Of a stretch of 64,000 nucleotides of DNA, positions 16,332 through 24,925 are shown piece by piece (position 1 is the stretch's first letter; the number at the start of each line of letters is the position of its first letter). Below the pieces are notes generated by a model. That model saw only the letters and a program-made list of their open reading frames with translations. It was not told where the DNA came from and searched no databases. Position numbers and translations under genes: made by a program. This stretch comes from Blastococcus fimeti (lineage in GTDB: Bacteria; Actinomycetota; Actinomycetes; Mycobacteriales; Geodermatophilaceae), in NCBI GenBank assembly GCA_900102115.1, contig FNAW01000006.1, positions 43,976 through 107,975 of the forward strand, given 5' to 3'.

Positions 16332-17762
16332 GTGTCCGAGGAACAGAACCCCGGCCCGTCCAGCAGCACCACGACCACCGACGACGGCGGAGGACTCACC
16401 GGCGCCGTCGTCATCGTCGCCCTCGTGTCGGCGATCTCCGGTCTCCTCTACGGCTACGACACCGGGATCATCTCCGGGGCGCTGCTGCAGATCAGCGACG
16501 AGTTCGGCATCGGCAGCGGCTGGGAGCAGGTCATCGCGGCCTCGATCCTGGCCGGCGCGGTGATCGGCGCCCTGGTGTGCAGCCGGCTCAGCGAGCGGCG
16601 CGGCCGGCGCGCGACGCTGCTGATCGTCGCGACGATCTTCGTGATCGGCTCGCTCGCGGCCTCGCTGGCGCCGAACCCGGTCACGCTGTCCCTGGCCCGC
16701 GTCGTGCTGGGCTTCGCCGTCGGCGGCGCCACCCAGACCGCCCCCGTCTACGTCGCGGAGCTGGCCCCGGCGAGGTACCGCGGCCGGCTGGTGCTGTTCT
16801 TCCAGATCGCCATCGGCGTCGGGATCCTCATCGCGACCATCGTCGGGGCCACCGAGAAGGTGGACTGGCGGGTGGCGATCGGTACTGCCGTGGTGCCCAG
16901 CGCCCTGATGCTCGGGCTGATGCTGCGGCTGCCGGACAGCCCCCGCTGGCTGGTCAAGGACGGCCAGGACGAGCGCGCGAGGGAGGCCCTCGAGCGGGTC
17001 CGCCCCGCGGGCGCCGACGTCTCCGCCGAACTGGACGAGATCGACGAGCTGGTCGAGGCCGAGCGCGAGTCGGACACCCGCGGCTGGCGGGGTCTGCGGG
17101 AGGCCTGGGTGCGCCCGGCGCTCGTCGTCGGCTGCGGGCTGGCGATCTTCACCCAGCTGTCGGGCATCGAGATGATCGTCTACTACTCGCCGACGATCCT
17201 CACGGACAACGGCTTCTCCGACAGCGCGGCGCTGCGGGTGTCGGTCGCGCTCGGCGCGACCTATCTGGTCACCCAGCTGATCGGGCTGGCGATCATCGAC
17301 CGGGTCGGCCGGCGACGGCTGACCCTGATCACGCTGCCCGGGGCGGCGCTGGCGCTGATCGTGTTGGGCACGTTCTTCGTCACCGGCAACGACGGCGAGG
17401 CGCACGTGCCCTACATCGTCGCGACGCTGATCGCCTTCATGGCCTTCACCGCCGGCGGTATCCAGCTCATGGGCTGGCTGACCGGCTCCGAGATCTACCC
17501 GCTGGCCACGCGCGAGGCCGGCGCCGCCGCGCAGTCGGCGTCCTTGTGGGGCACGAACCTGCTCATCACCCTGACGCTGCTCAGCATCATCGACACGATC
17601 GGGACCGGGCAGACGTTCTGGCTGTACGCCGCGTTCAACATCGCCGGGTTCGTCTTCCTGTACCGGCGGATGCCCGAGCTCACCGGTCGCAGCCTGGAGA
17701 AGATCGAGAAGCGCCTCTCCGAGGGCCGCTTCTCGCCGGCCGACTTCGCCAGATCCCGCTAG
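16332..17762 (+). CDS. Major facilitator sugar porter (SP family)
   Basis: A 476-residue protein with twelve predicted helices. Diagnostic sugar-porter motifs are GYDTGIISGALL in helix 1, RLSERRGRRATL after helix 2, PDSPRWLV at the end of helix 6, QLSGIEMIVYYSPTI in helix 7 and DRVGRRRL after helix 8. It should import a sugar or polyol, most often by proton symport, across the inner membrane. The central loop (about 210-255) is charged and cytoplasmic. GTG start; GGGGAGA is 11 bases upstream, a slightly long spacing. Stop is convergent with the CPBP protease gene, overlapping it by four bases. Substrate cannot be told from sequence; several relatives take up arabinose, xylose, galactose or inositol. 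Confidence 0.9.
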   Translation: MSEEQNPGPSSSTTTTDDGGGLTGAVVIVALVSAISGLLYGYDTGIISGALLQISDEFGIGSGWEQVIAASILAGAVIGALVCSRLSERRGRRATLLIVATIFVIGSLAASLAPNPVTLSLARVVLGFAVGGATQTAPVYVAELAPARYRGRLVLFFQIAIGVGILIATIVGATEKVDWRVAIGTAVVPSALMLGLMLRLPDSPRWLVKDGQDERAREALERVRPAGADVSAELDEIDELVEAERESDTRGWRGLREAWVRPALVVGCGLAIFTQLSGIEMIVYYSPTILTDNGFSDSAALRVSVALGATYLVTQLIGLAIIDRVGRRRLTLITLPGAALALIVLGTFFVTGNDGEAHVPYIVATLIAFMAFTAGGIQLMGWLTGSEIYPLATREAGAAAQSASLWGTNLLITLTLLSIIDTIGTGQTFWLYAAFNIAGFVFLYRRMPELTGRSLEKIEKRLSEGRFSPADFARSR

Positions 17763-18442
17763 CCCCAGCGGTAGGCGGCGACCGCGGCCACGGTGCCGCC
17801 CGCGTTCGTCGACAGGTGCAGGAGCGCCGGCGCCAGGATGCTTCCGCTGCGCAGCCGGAGCCAGCCGAGCAGGACACCGGCCGCGGCCGTGCCCGTGCAG
17901 GTGAGGACCACCGAGAGGCCCTGTCCGGCGGCGCCGTCGGCCACTCCGTCGACCGGGAGGCCGCCGAGGGCGGGCCGGATGTGCCACAGCCCGAACACGA
18001 CCGCGGAGACCCCCACCGCGACCGCCGGGCGCAGCCACCGCAGGAGGACGGCGAGCAGCACTCCCCGGAAGGCGATCTCCTCCCACACGACGGTGCCCAG
18101 TGGGATGCGGACGAGCACCTGATCGAGGACGTCGGCCGTGCTGCCTGCCGCATCCCGGCCGCCGCGCAGCGCTTCCCGGGAGGCCGGGACGGCGACGGCG
18201 ACGGCGTAGCCCGCGGCGACGACGGCGGCGCAGGCCCCGCCCCAGCGCAGGCCGGCAGGCAGCGCCGAGCGGGCCCGACCCAGCTCGGCCCAGGACCAGC
18301 CCAGCGCACGGACGCCGACGAGCAGGGCACCTGCCGCCAGGAGGTTGACCGGCACGTACGAGCCGGGTTGGCCGGGGAACCGGTGGACCAGCACGTTGTT
18401 CCACGCGATCAGGACGACGACCAGTACCGCGCTGAGCACCAC
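17759..18442 (-). CDS. CPBP-family intramembrane metalloprotease (Abi/CAAX-like)
   Basis: A protein of about 227 residues with six or seven membrane helices. It carries the three motifs of the CPBP glutamic intramembrane protease family: EEIAFR (EExxxR), FGLWH (FxxxH) and HLSTN (HxxxN). Bacterial members process or protect membrane-inserted peptides; some give bacteriocin self-immunity. The start is uncertain. The GTG at the listed end is the first start codon after the neighbouring hydrolase stop; a GGGAGGG lies about 25 bases further up, and the frame continues into the hydrolase gene without a good start. It is 56 bases downstream of the membrane hydrolase on the same strand, so co-transcription is plausible. 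Confidence 0.75.
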   Translation of the reverse strand: MVLSAVLVVVLIAWNNVLVHRFPGQPGSYVPVNLLAAGALLVGVRALGWSWAELGRARSALPAGLRWGGACAAVVAAGYAVAVAVPASREALRGGRDAAGSTADVLDQVLVRIPLGTVVWEEIAFRGVLLAVLLRWLRPAVAVGVSAVVFGLWHIRPALGGLPVDGVADGAAGQGLSVVLTCTGTAAAGVLLGWLRLRSGSILAPALLHLSTNAGGTVAAVAAYRWG

Positions 18443-18498
18443 CGCGGTCCGCCGGTCTGCACCGCTGTCGGTCCCTCCCGCGCGGCCCGGGGCCCCCG

Positions 18499-20235
18499 TT
18501 ACCGCTGGAGCACCTCTTCCAGTCGGCGCGCTTCCTCGTCGGTCCACCCGCGGGGCTGCAGCACCAGCCGCCAGCCGTCCACCGCCTCGCCGGCGAAGTT
18601 GTGACCGTGCCCCGACGGGACCTCCCCGGCGAACGGCATGTCGAGGGTCACCTGCCAGAAGCTGACCAGGGGCACCCACGTCATGTCGTCCAGGACGTCG
18701 GCGCCCGGCGGTTCGCGGAGCCAGTCGGGCTGCTCCAGCAGCAGGGACGGAGACCACCAGGAGACGGGATCGGAGGGGTGCAGCAGGTAGAGCACCCGCG
18801 TCCCGGACCACGGCGTCGCCTCCGGGGGGACGCCGTCCGCGACGTCGGCGCTGTACCGCACCGTGCGCCCGTCGCGGTAGACCGGCTCCACCTCCGGGCT
18901 GCCGGGATCACGGTCCTCGCGGAACTCGGAGTGCAGGGTGTTGAAGTACGGCGGGCCGAGGAAGACGGCTCCGGTGACCCGGTTCCGCAGGTCGAACTCG
19001 CCGCTGAAGGCCGCCTCGGCACCGAACGAGCCCAGGCTCTCGCCGAAGACGAACAGCTCCGGACGGTCGTCGGGCGGAAGCTGGGACCACCTCTCGTACA
19101 CCGCGTCGAACAGTTCCCGGCCGGCCGTGCGGGCACGGGTCTGGTCGAACAGATAGGACAGCGGCGACGGCAGGTAGGAGTACTGCATCGAGGCGATGGC
19201 CGAGTCGCCGCCCGCGAGGTACTCGAACGCGGCCGTCCAGGAGGAGTTGAGCCACCCGCTGCCGGTGGTCGTGGCCAGGAGCAGGCGCGACCGCTCGAAG
19301 CCGCCGGTGCGCTGGAGCTCGTCCACCACGGCCTGCGCGCGGATCTCGACGTCCTCGCTGAAGGAGACCCCCGCGTACACGCGGATCGGCGGGGACGCGG
19401 GCTCCTCGGTGACCTCGCCGATCTCCTTTGCCGTCGGCCCGTCGGCGACGAACTTCCGGCCCTCGCGCCCCAGCTCCTCCCACGGCACCAGGGATCCCGG
19501 GCCACCGGATCTGAGGCGGCTCCCCGGTTGCCGGACGCCGTCGGGCGTGGCGCCGTCGGCCACGGAGAAGGCCTGGTCGGCCGCGGTGACGAAGGCGTCG
19601 ACCGCGACATCGGTGACCAGGGTGAACACGAGCACCGCGACGGAGACGGCCCCCAGTGCCCGGGCGGCCGCCCGGCCCATCCAGCGGGACAGGAACCGGG
19701 ACAGCGCCGACGCCGCGAGGTGGACGGCGCGGCCGATCGCGACGAGGAGGGCGTAGACCACGAGCGCGACGACCGGGGCCAGCAGCGACCGCCACAGCGG
19801 CTCCTGGGGGACGTCCATCAACGCGCGCAGCTGCGTCTGCCACCGCCGACCCAGCACGAACGCCGCCACCAGCACGACCGCCGCCACGACGGCGAAAGCC
19901 TGCCAGGCCCCGCGCCGTGCCGCCCGGGGGCCGCGGTCGGCGAACGCCCGCCAGACCGCCGCGAGCAGCAGCCCCAGGCCGTGCCCCATGGCGGCTGTGA
20001 TGCCGCAGACCAGGCCCTGCACCAGGCCGCTGCGGGGCAGCAACGACGGGGTGAGCGAGAGGCACGCCAGGAGCACCGCACCCCAGGCCGCCGGCAGGGA
20101 CACGCCCCACCACGGGCGGATCACCTCTCTGTGCCGAGCCGGCTCCGGAGGAGGCCCCGCGTCGTTCCCCGGCGGCGCGGCGACGGCCGAGCGCTCGGGG
20201 ACCTCGGTCGGTTCGGGCGGCGAGGATGACGCCAT
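18499..20235 (-). CDS. Membrane-anchored alpha/beta hydrolase (Abhydrolase_9 / DUF2319-like)
   Basis: A 578-residue protein. Residues about 45-230 contain four to five membrane helices with a short cytoplasmic loop. The remainder is a soluble alpha/beta hydrolase domain with nucleophile elbow FGESLGSFGAE. The domain order matches the Abhydrolase_9_N plus Abhydrolase_9 architecture known mainly from actinobacteria, with mycobacterial members described as conserved transmembrane proteins of unknown substrate; a lipid esterase is a reasonable guess. ATG start with GGAGGAG nine bases upstream. A -10 TACGGT flanked by a GGTCGC/GCGACC repeat lies about 45 bases upstream. CPBP protease follows; a decayed VOC gene is divergent. 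Confidence 0.8.
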   Translation of the reverse strand: MASSSPPEPTEVPERSAVAAPPGNDAGPPPEPARHREVIRPWWGVSLPAAWGAVLLACLSLTPSLLPRSGLVQGLVCGITAAMGHGLGLLLAAVWRAFADRGPRAARRGAWQAFAVVAAVVLVAAFVLGRRWQTQLRALMDVPQEPLWRSLLAPVVALVVYALLVAIGRAVHLAASALSRFLSRWMGRAAARALGAVSVAVLVFTLVTDVAVDAFVTAADQAFSVADGATPDGVRQPGSRLRSGGPGSLVPWEELGREGRKFVADGPTAKEIGEVTEEPASPPIRVYAGVSFSEDVEIRAQAVVDELQRTGGFERSRLLLATTTGSGWLNSSWTAAFEYLAGGDSAIASMQYSYLPSPLSYLFDQTRARTAGRELFDAVYERWSQLPPDDRPELFVFGESLGSFGAEAAFSGEFDLRNRVTGAVFLGPPYFNTLHSEFREDRDPGSPEVEPVYRDGRTVRYSADVADGVPPEATPWSGTRVLYLLHPSDPVSWWSPSLLLEQPDWLREPPGADVLDDMTWVPLVSFWQVTLDMPFAGEVPSGHGHNFAGEAVDGWRLVLQPRGWTDEEARRLEEVLQR

Positions 20236-20262
20236 CACGGGTGCGACTCCTCCGCGATCGGT

Positions 20263-20285
20263 GGTCGCGCTGAGGAGCGACCGTA
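20263..20285 (-). promoter_or_regulatory. Candidate promoter and operator of the membrane hydrolase
   Basis: On the minus strand TACGGT (20280-20285) fits the TANNNT -10. The expected start point falls inside an inverted repeat, GGTCGC at 20263-20268 and GCGACC at 20277-20282. This arrangement would suit a repressor, but the repeat is short and may be chance. Confidence 0.3.
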
Positions 20286-20310
20286 GAACCACCGGACTGC
20301 ATCGCACAAT

Positions 20311-20563
20311 GCCCTCACGGTCCGCGACATGGAGGCCGGCGCCGCCTGGTACCAGCGCGTGCTCGGCCTGCAGGAACTCCGCCGAGGCGTCCGCGCTGGC
20401 CGACACCGACGAGCTCGACCGCTGGATCGCCCACCTCGACGAGCTCGGCGTCCCGCACTCCCCCGTGCGCGTGCTGGACCTCGGCCGGTTCGTCTCCTTC
20501 GAGGACCCCGAGGGATCCAGTTCGAGCTCTGGGTCCAGCTCCGCCGACGGATCACCCGGTGGC
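20311..20563 (+). pseudogene. Decayed VOC (glyoxalase/bleomycin-resistance) family gene
   Basis: Three pieces of a VOC-fold protein are recognisable in three different reading frames. The first (from 20311) reads ALTVRDMEAGAAWYQRVLGL, the classic first strand-helix of the family. The second (from about 20380) reads ALADTDELDRWIAHLDELG and continues to VSFEDPEG, the second-half pattern. The last reads GIQFELW in a shifted frame at about 20510, the usual metal-binding end. Between the first and second pieces about 40-50 residues expected in the family are missing, so an internal deletion plus a frameshift have occurred. No usable start codon precedes the first piece except an ATG within it. The remnant runs into the end of the convergent patatin gene. 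Confidence 0.65.
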
Positions 20564-23500
20564 CCCGAGCGCCTCGAGGAGGCACCGGCCCGGGAGCGGC
20601 TGGATCGGCTCCTCCGGGTCGGGCACCCCGTGCGGGCACGTCTGCTCCAGCGCCGCCAGCAGCTGGTCGTCCAGGTCGTCCCGGGTGAGGTCCGACAGCG
20701 TCCAGCCCAGGGGCGCGGCGAGTCCCGGCCGGATCGTCGGGGCCACGCGGACGAACCGCCCGGGTGCCGTCGGGCCCGGACCGGCATCGGGATCGCGCAC
20801 CAGGCCGGGCAGCGCCCCGCTGAAGGTCAGCAGCGCCTCCTGCTCGAGCACCGACTGCCGGGCGAGCACCCCGCCCGCGGCGAGCAACCCGGCCGGCGCG
20901 CTGAGTTCGCGCTGCCGGCCGACCGGGGCGCCGACGACCGTGCTCGCGTAGTGGTTGTCGAGCAGCACCAGCAGGGGGACGACGACCGCCGCGGGATCGG
21001 TGCAGCCGACGTCGGTCGCACGCGCCTGCTCGGACAGCCCGCGGCACCGCACGACGTCCCCGTTGTGCTGCGCGACGAGGGGCTCCAGGGCGTCCCACAG
21101 GTCCAGAGCCGTCGCCAGGCCGCTGTTCTCCGCGGCACCCCCGTCCAGGTCGGCGGCCCGGCGGGCCCGCCCGTCCTCGCAGCGGAACAGCTCGGCGGAC
21201 GGCGAGACGTAGGGGAACCGGGCCGACAGCAGCGCGGCGGTCGACGCCCGGATGTCGCCCGGGGCCGCGGCCTCCTCGCACGACTGCCCGTCGAGGAACG
21301 AGTGCAGGTCGACGGCGCCCTCCACGACGCCGTGCGCGGCACCGGACACGGCCGGGCTGAGGCACGAGCGCGGCGCCGACCGCTCGCTCGACGCCACCGC
21401 CCGGACCGGGGAGACGACCAGCCGGCACCCCGTGGAGACCTCCGTGCCGTTGAGGAGCAGCAGCGGCCGCCAGGCGCCGTCGACCGCACCCGGCTGGAGG
21501 CCCCCGATGAGCCGGGTGGAGTCCCAGTCGCCGTCGGAGCGCGCCCAGGCGTCCTCCAGGACGGCGGCACGGTCGGCCCATCCGCCGCTGATGCCCAGGG
21601 CGCCCGCCGGCAGGTCCCGGAAGAAGAGCGCGGCCATGCTCGCTGCCAGCGGCTCCTCCCTCGACATCTCCGCGACCGGCCCGCCGTCGCGGGGGTCGTC
21701 GTCGGCGGCGTGGAGCTGATGGCTCACCAGGCCGACGCTGCCGCCGGAGACGCCGCTGGCGGCGAAGACGGTCCGGTCCATGCACGCCGAACCCTGCCCG
21801 AGGCGGTGCAGGGCGGAGTCGGTCCAGTAGGCCGCCCGGATGCCGCCACCGGGCGCGACGACGAGCACCAGCGGCACGGCCGGGCCGCTCCCCTGCGCAT
21901 AGGGCTCCGCCGCGGTGCAGCCCGCCGCCTGGTCCAGCCAGGCGTCGAACTGCTCCTCCAGATCCAACGGCTCCGCCTCGTTGTCCGCGGGCCCCGGGAT
22001 GCGCATCGCGTGGTAGCCGCCCTGCACGTTGAGCAGGCCGGCGACCACGAACGCAGCGGCCAGCACGACGAAGAAGGGGCTCCGCTCGCGGAAGCGCAGG
22101 CCCCGGGTGGGCACGTAGGGGCTCTGCCGCTCGGCCAGCCACTGCAGGGCTCCTCCCAGCACGGCGACCAGGGCGAGGAAGACGCTGACCGACCCGGTCG
22201 CGTTGAGCCGCGGGCCGAACTCGACCGGTCGCCAGGCCGCGAGCCCGGCCAGCGCGGCGGCGACGAGCAGGACCGCCGCGCCCACCAGGTACTGGAGGCG
22301 CAGTCGGACCGACCGGCCGTCCCCGGTGTCGCCGAGGATCCACCGCTCGGCGACGGCGAGGAGGACGTACACCAGCGGCGCGGCGACGAAGACGGCAGCC
22401 AGCGCGAGCCCGAGGAAGATCCGGCTCTCGCGGACGGGCGGCCCGGAGAGGTCGAAGCCGACGAGCGGATCGACGAAGGCGCGGACCAGGCCCAGGCCGG
22501 CGATCGCCACCGGCAGCGCGGCCAGGAACCGGCCGGCGCGACGGACCTCCTCGCGGTGGCTGATGGGCACGTCCACCCGGTCCTTCGGATCGCCTTCCCC
22601 CGCAACGGGCCTCCACCGCTCCCTGCCGAACGGGATCCAGAGGACCACCAGCACGGCCAGCACGACCGGCAGGCCGAAGATCCCTGCGTTGAACTCGAGG
22701 TCCCCGGGCTCCGTCGCCCAGAGGAGGCCGCCGACCGCGGCCAGGGCGAGCGCCGCCAGGAGGACCCACCGCGTCCGCGGGGCCGGCCAGCGGCTGGCAT
22801 CCGCCTCCCCGTCGAGCAGCGCCCAGCGCCCCGCGACCCACAGGGCCAGGCAGAGGACGCCGAGGGTGAGGAAGGACCAGGCGAACTCGGCGACGCGGAC
22901 GTCCTCGCCGTCCGCGTACGTGCGCAGGATGTCCGGCACCTGGTCCAGCGGGCCACCGGCCGGAACGGCGACCAGGATCCCGAGGACGGCGACGACCCCG
23001 ATCTGCACGCGGTGCCGGCGCCACACCCGTGGTCGCTCCCGGCGCAGCGCCCCGACCACGCCCTCCGGCCCGAACCGGTGGTGGACGTAGCCGAGGAGCA
23101 CACCGGCCAGAGCGAGCCACTTGGCCCAGGTCACGGCGAGCATCCACCCGGCCAGCCCGGCCGCATCCGTTCCCTCGGCGACGCGCCCGGCGAAGACGCT
23201 GGTGAGCACGTTCTCCGTCACGTCGGCCGCCACCGCGAGGGCGAGAGCGGCCCAGGCCCACCAGGCCTGCCGCCCGCACGACCACAGGAGGGCGGGAAGA
23301 GCCGCCAGGCGCCAGCCGCGCTGCCTCTCCCGCCAACCGGAGCAGACGGTGAGCAGCAGCCAGCCGAGCAGCGCCGCGTAGACGGGGACGAACGCCGAGT
23401 CGACACGGGTGTGCCAGAGGATCAGGTCCGCGATCACCTGCCGCGACTCCGCGGACACCGCCCCGTCCGGGGTCGCGCCGGCCCAGGCCGTGCCGGCCTC

Positions 23501-23713
23501 CCGGAGGGGGTCGACCCGGACGTGCGGTGCGGTCAGCACCGACATGGTGTTGGCCAGACCGCCGATCTCGACCCGGCCCAGCATGCCGGAGATCTGCCGC
23601 ATGACCAGGTTCGCGACGACGGCACCGGCCACGAGGAGGTAGAGGAGCAGAGCGGGGCGACCCGCCCTCCACGCCGCCGGCCCGGTGTCCGCCTGCTGCC
23701 CCGCTGTGCTCAT
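20552..23713 (-). CDS. Large polytopic membrane protein with C-terminal patatin-like lipase domain
   Basis: A 1053-residue fusion. Residues about 20-590 contain ten or more predicted membrane helices arranged in groups with charged loops; I do not recognise this part. From about residue 625 a patatin-like phospholipase domain follows: oxyanion loop VVAPGGGIRAAYW, nucleophile elbow GVSGGSVG with Ser656, and the catalytic Asp in LDGGAAENSG (Asp857), giving the Ser-Asp dyad. The dyad and Gly-rich loop are intact, so hydrolysis of lipid acyl esters is likely. Unlike classic patatins of 300-400 residues, this one carries an integral-membrane module, and conserved Cys residues in the enzyme domain hint at an exported location. 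ATG start; a 12-base inverted repeat lies between it and the divergent asparaginase gene. Confidence 0.8.
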   Translation of the reverse strand: MSTAGQQADTGPAAWRAGRPALLLYLLVAGAVVANLVMRQISGMLGRVEIGGLANTMSVLTAPHVRVDPLREAGTAWAGATPDGAVSAESRQVIADLILWHTRVDSAFVPVYAALLGWLLLTVCSGWRERQRGWRLAALPALLWSCGRQAWWAWAALALAVAADVTENVLTSVFAGRVAEGTDAAGLAGWMLAVTWAKWLALAGVLLGYVHHRFGPEGVVGALRRERPRVWRRHRVQIGVVAVLGILVAVPAGGPLDQVPDILRTYADGEDVRVAEFAWSFLTLGVLCLALWVAGRWALLDGEADASRWPAPRTRWVLLAALALAAVGGLLWATEPGDLEFNAGIFGLPVVLAVLVVLWIPFGRERWRPVAGEGDPKDRVDVPISHREEVRRAGRFLAALPVAIAGLGLVRAFVDPLVGFDLSGPPVRESRIFLGLALAAVFVAAPLVYVLLAVAERWILGDTGDGRSVRLRLQYLVGAAVLLVAAALAGLAAWRPVEFGPRLNATGSVSVFLALVAVLGGALQWLAERQSPYVPTRGLRFRERSPFFVVLAAAFVVAGLLNVQGGYHAMRIPGPADNEAEPLDLEEQFDAWLDQAAGCTAAEPYAQGSGPAVPLVLVVAPGGGIRAAYWTDSALHRLGQGSACMDRTVFAASGVSGGSVGLVSHQLHAADDDPRDGGPVAEMSREEPLAASMAALFFRDLPAGALGISGGWADRAAVLEDAWARSDGDWDSTRLIGGLQPGAVDGAWRPLLLLNGTEVSTGCRLVVSPVRAVASSERSAPRSCLSPAVSGAAHGVVEGAVDLHSFLDGQSCEEAAAPGDIRASTAALLSARFPYVSPSAELFRCEDGRARRAADLDGGAAENSGLATALDLWDALEPLVAQHNGDVVRCRGLSEQARATDVGCTDPAAVVVPLLVLLDNHYASTVVGAPVGRQRELSAPAGLLAAGGVLARQSVLEQEALLTFSGALPGLVRDPDAGPGPTAPGRFVRVAPTIRPGLAAPLGWTLSDLTRDDLDDQLLAALEQTCPHGVPDPEEPIQPLPGRCLLEALGATG

Positions 23714-23796
23714 CGCTCGGCCCCCGTCGTGCCTGCGGCGAACGCGGCGACCGCGCCGGCCGGGCGGCGGCCACGCTAGCGGCGGGACGGCGTGGC

Positions 23797-23830
23797 CGGG
23801 AGGAGTTCGGGCGTGCCTGAACTCCTCCCG
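23797..23830. repeat. Perfect 12-base inverted repeat in a divergent promoter region
   Basis: The arms CGGGAGGAGTTC (23797-23808) and GAACTCCTCCCG (23819-23830) are exact reverse complements, separated by ten bases of which the outer three can also pair. The repeat sits between the starts of the patatin fusion (minus) and the asparaginase (plus), so it is more likely an operator or a 5' leader hairpin than a terminator. Confidence 0.7.
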
Positions 23831-23910
23831 CTCTCCGGTCGCCGAACGGCGCCGGGCGTAGCACGGTGGGGACGTCGTCGCCCCGGACGGAGCGGGGCGG
23901 AGGAGGTCGC

Positions 23911-24882
23911 GTGCCCCGGGTCCACCTGCTCGCCACGGGCGGCACCATCGCCAGCCGCCACACCGACGCCGGCCTGTCGGCCAGCACGCCCGCGGCGGAG
24001 CTGCTGGCCTCGGCCGGCCCCCTCGCGGGCCTGACCGTCACGACCAGCGATCTGGGTGCCGTCGGCAGCTTCGCCCTGACGACGTCCGACCTCCGGGGCC
24101 TGGTGACCGAGGCCCGGCGCTGCCTGACCGCCGCGGGGGTGGACGGCGTCGTCGTCACCCACGGGACCGACACCATGGAGGAGTCGGCCTACCTCGCGGA
24201 CCTGGTGCACGACGATCCGCGCCCGATCGTCTTCACCGGCTCCCAGCGCCCGTTCGACAGCCCCGCGCCCGACGGGCCGGCCAACCTCGCCGCCGCGCTG
24301 CGGGTCGCCTCCTCACCCGCAGCCCGGGACCTCGGCGTGCTGCTCTGCTTCGACGGCCTGGGCTTCGCCGCCGCCGGCGTGCGCAAGGTCGACACCCTGC
24401 GCAGCGGGGCCTTCGACGCGCCCGGCCGGGGGCCGGTGGTCCGGCTGGCCGGGGAATCGGTCCTCCCCCTCGGCAGGCCCGCCCGGCGCGAGCCCCTCCC
24501 GATCGACCTGGTCGAACAGTTGCCCCGGGTCGACGTCGTCGCCTGCTACCTGGGTGCGGACGCCACGCTCCTGCACGCGGCGGTGGCCGCCGGAGCGGCC
24601 GGGGTGGTGCTGGAGGCGTTCGGCGCCGGCAACGTCCCCCCGCCGATCGCCGACGCCGCCGAGGAACTCGTCGTCCGCGGGATCCCCGTCCTGGTCTGCT
24701 CGCGTGTGCCGACCGGACCGGTCGTGCCGCTCTACGCCGACGGCGGCGCCCGGCTGGCCCGGGCCGGAGTCGCGTTCGGTGGTGACCTGAGCCCCTGGCA
24801 AGGCCGGCTGCTCCTGGCCGCCGCCCTTGCCGTCGCCCCCGGCGATCCGCAGCGGGTCCTGACCGCCCACCTCGCCGCCTGA
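23911..24882 (+). CDS. L-asparaginase (asparaginase/glutaminase family)
   Basis: A 323-residue enzyme. Both active-site signatures are present: [10 protein letters not shown] near residue 8 with the nucleophilic Thr, and [11 protein letters not shown] near residue 80 with the second Thr-Asp pair. The C-terminal domain ends AHLAA. No signal peptide, so cytoplasmic. It should hydrolyse L-asparagine to aspartate and ammonia; relatives may prefer other amides. GTG start with GGAGGAGG upstream. It heads a co-directional set: deacetylase-like protein 43 bases on, DUF1348 overlapping, NmrA-like 16 bases on. A role in amide or cyclic-imide nitrogen use is inferred from this context. Confidence 0.9.
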   Translation: MPRVHLLATGGTIASRHTDAGLSASTPAAELLASAGPLAGLTVTTSDLGAVGSFALTTSDLRGLVTEARRCLTAAGVDGVVVTHGTDTMEESAYLADLVHDDPRPIVFTGSQRPFDSPAPDGPANLAAALRVASSPAARDLGVLLCFDGLGFAAAGVRKVDTLRSGAFDAPGRGPVVRLAGESVLPLGRPARREPLPIDLVEQLPRVDVVACYLGADATLLHAAVAAGAAGVVLEAFGAGNVPPPIADAAEELVVRGIPVLVCSRVPTGPVVPLYADGGARLARAGVAFGGDLSPWQGRLLLAAALAVAPGDPQRVLTAHLAA

Positions 24883-24925
24883 GCCCGTCGCCGGCCCCGG
24901 GGCGACCCACCGGAAGGAGCGCACC

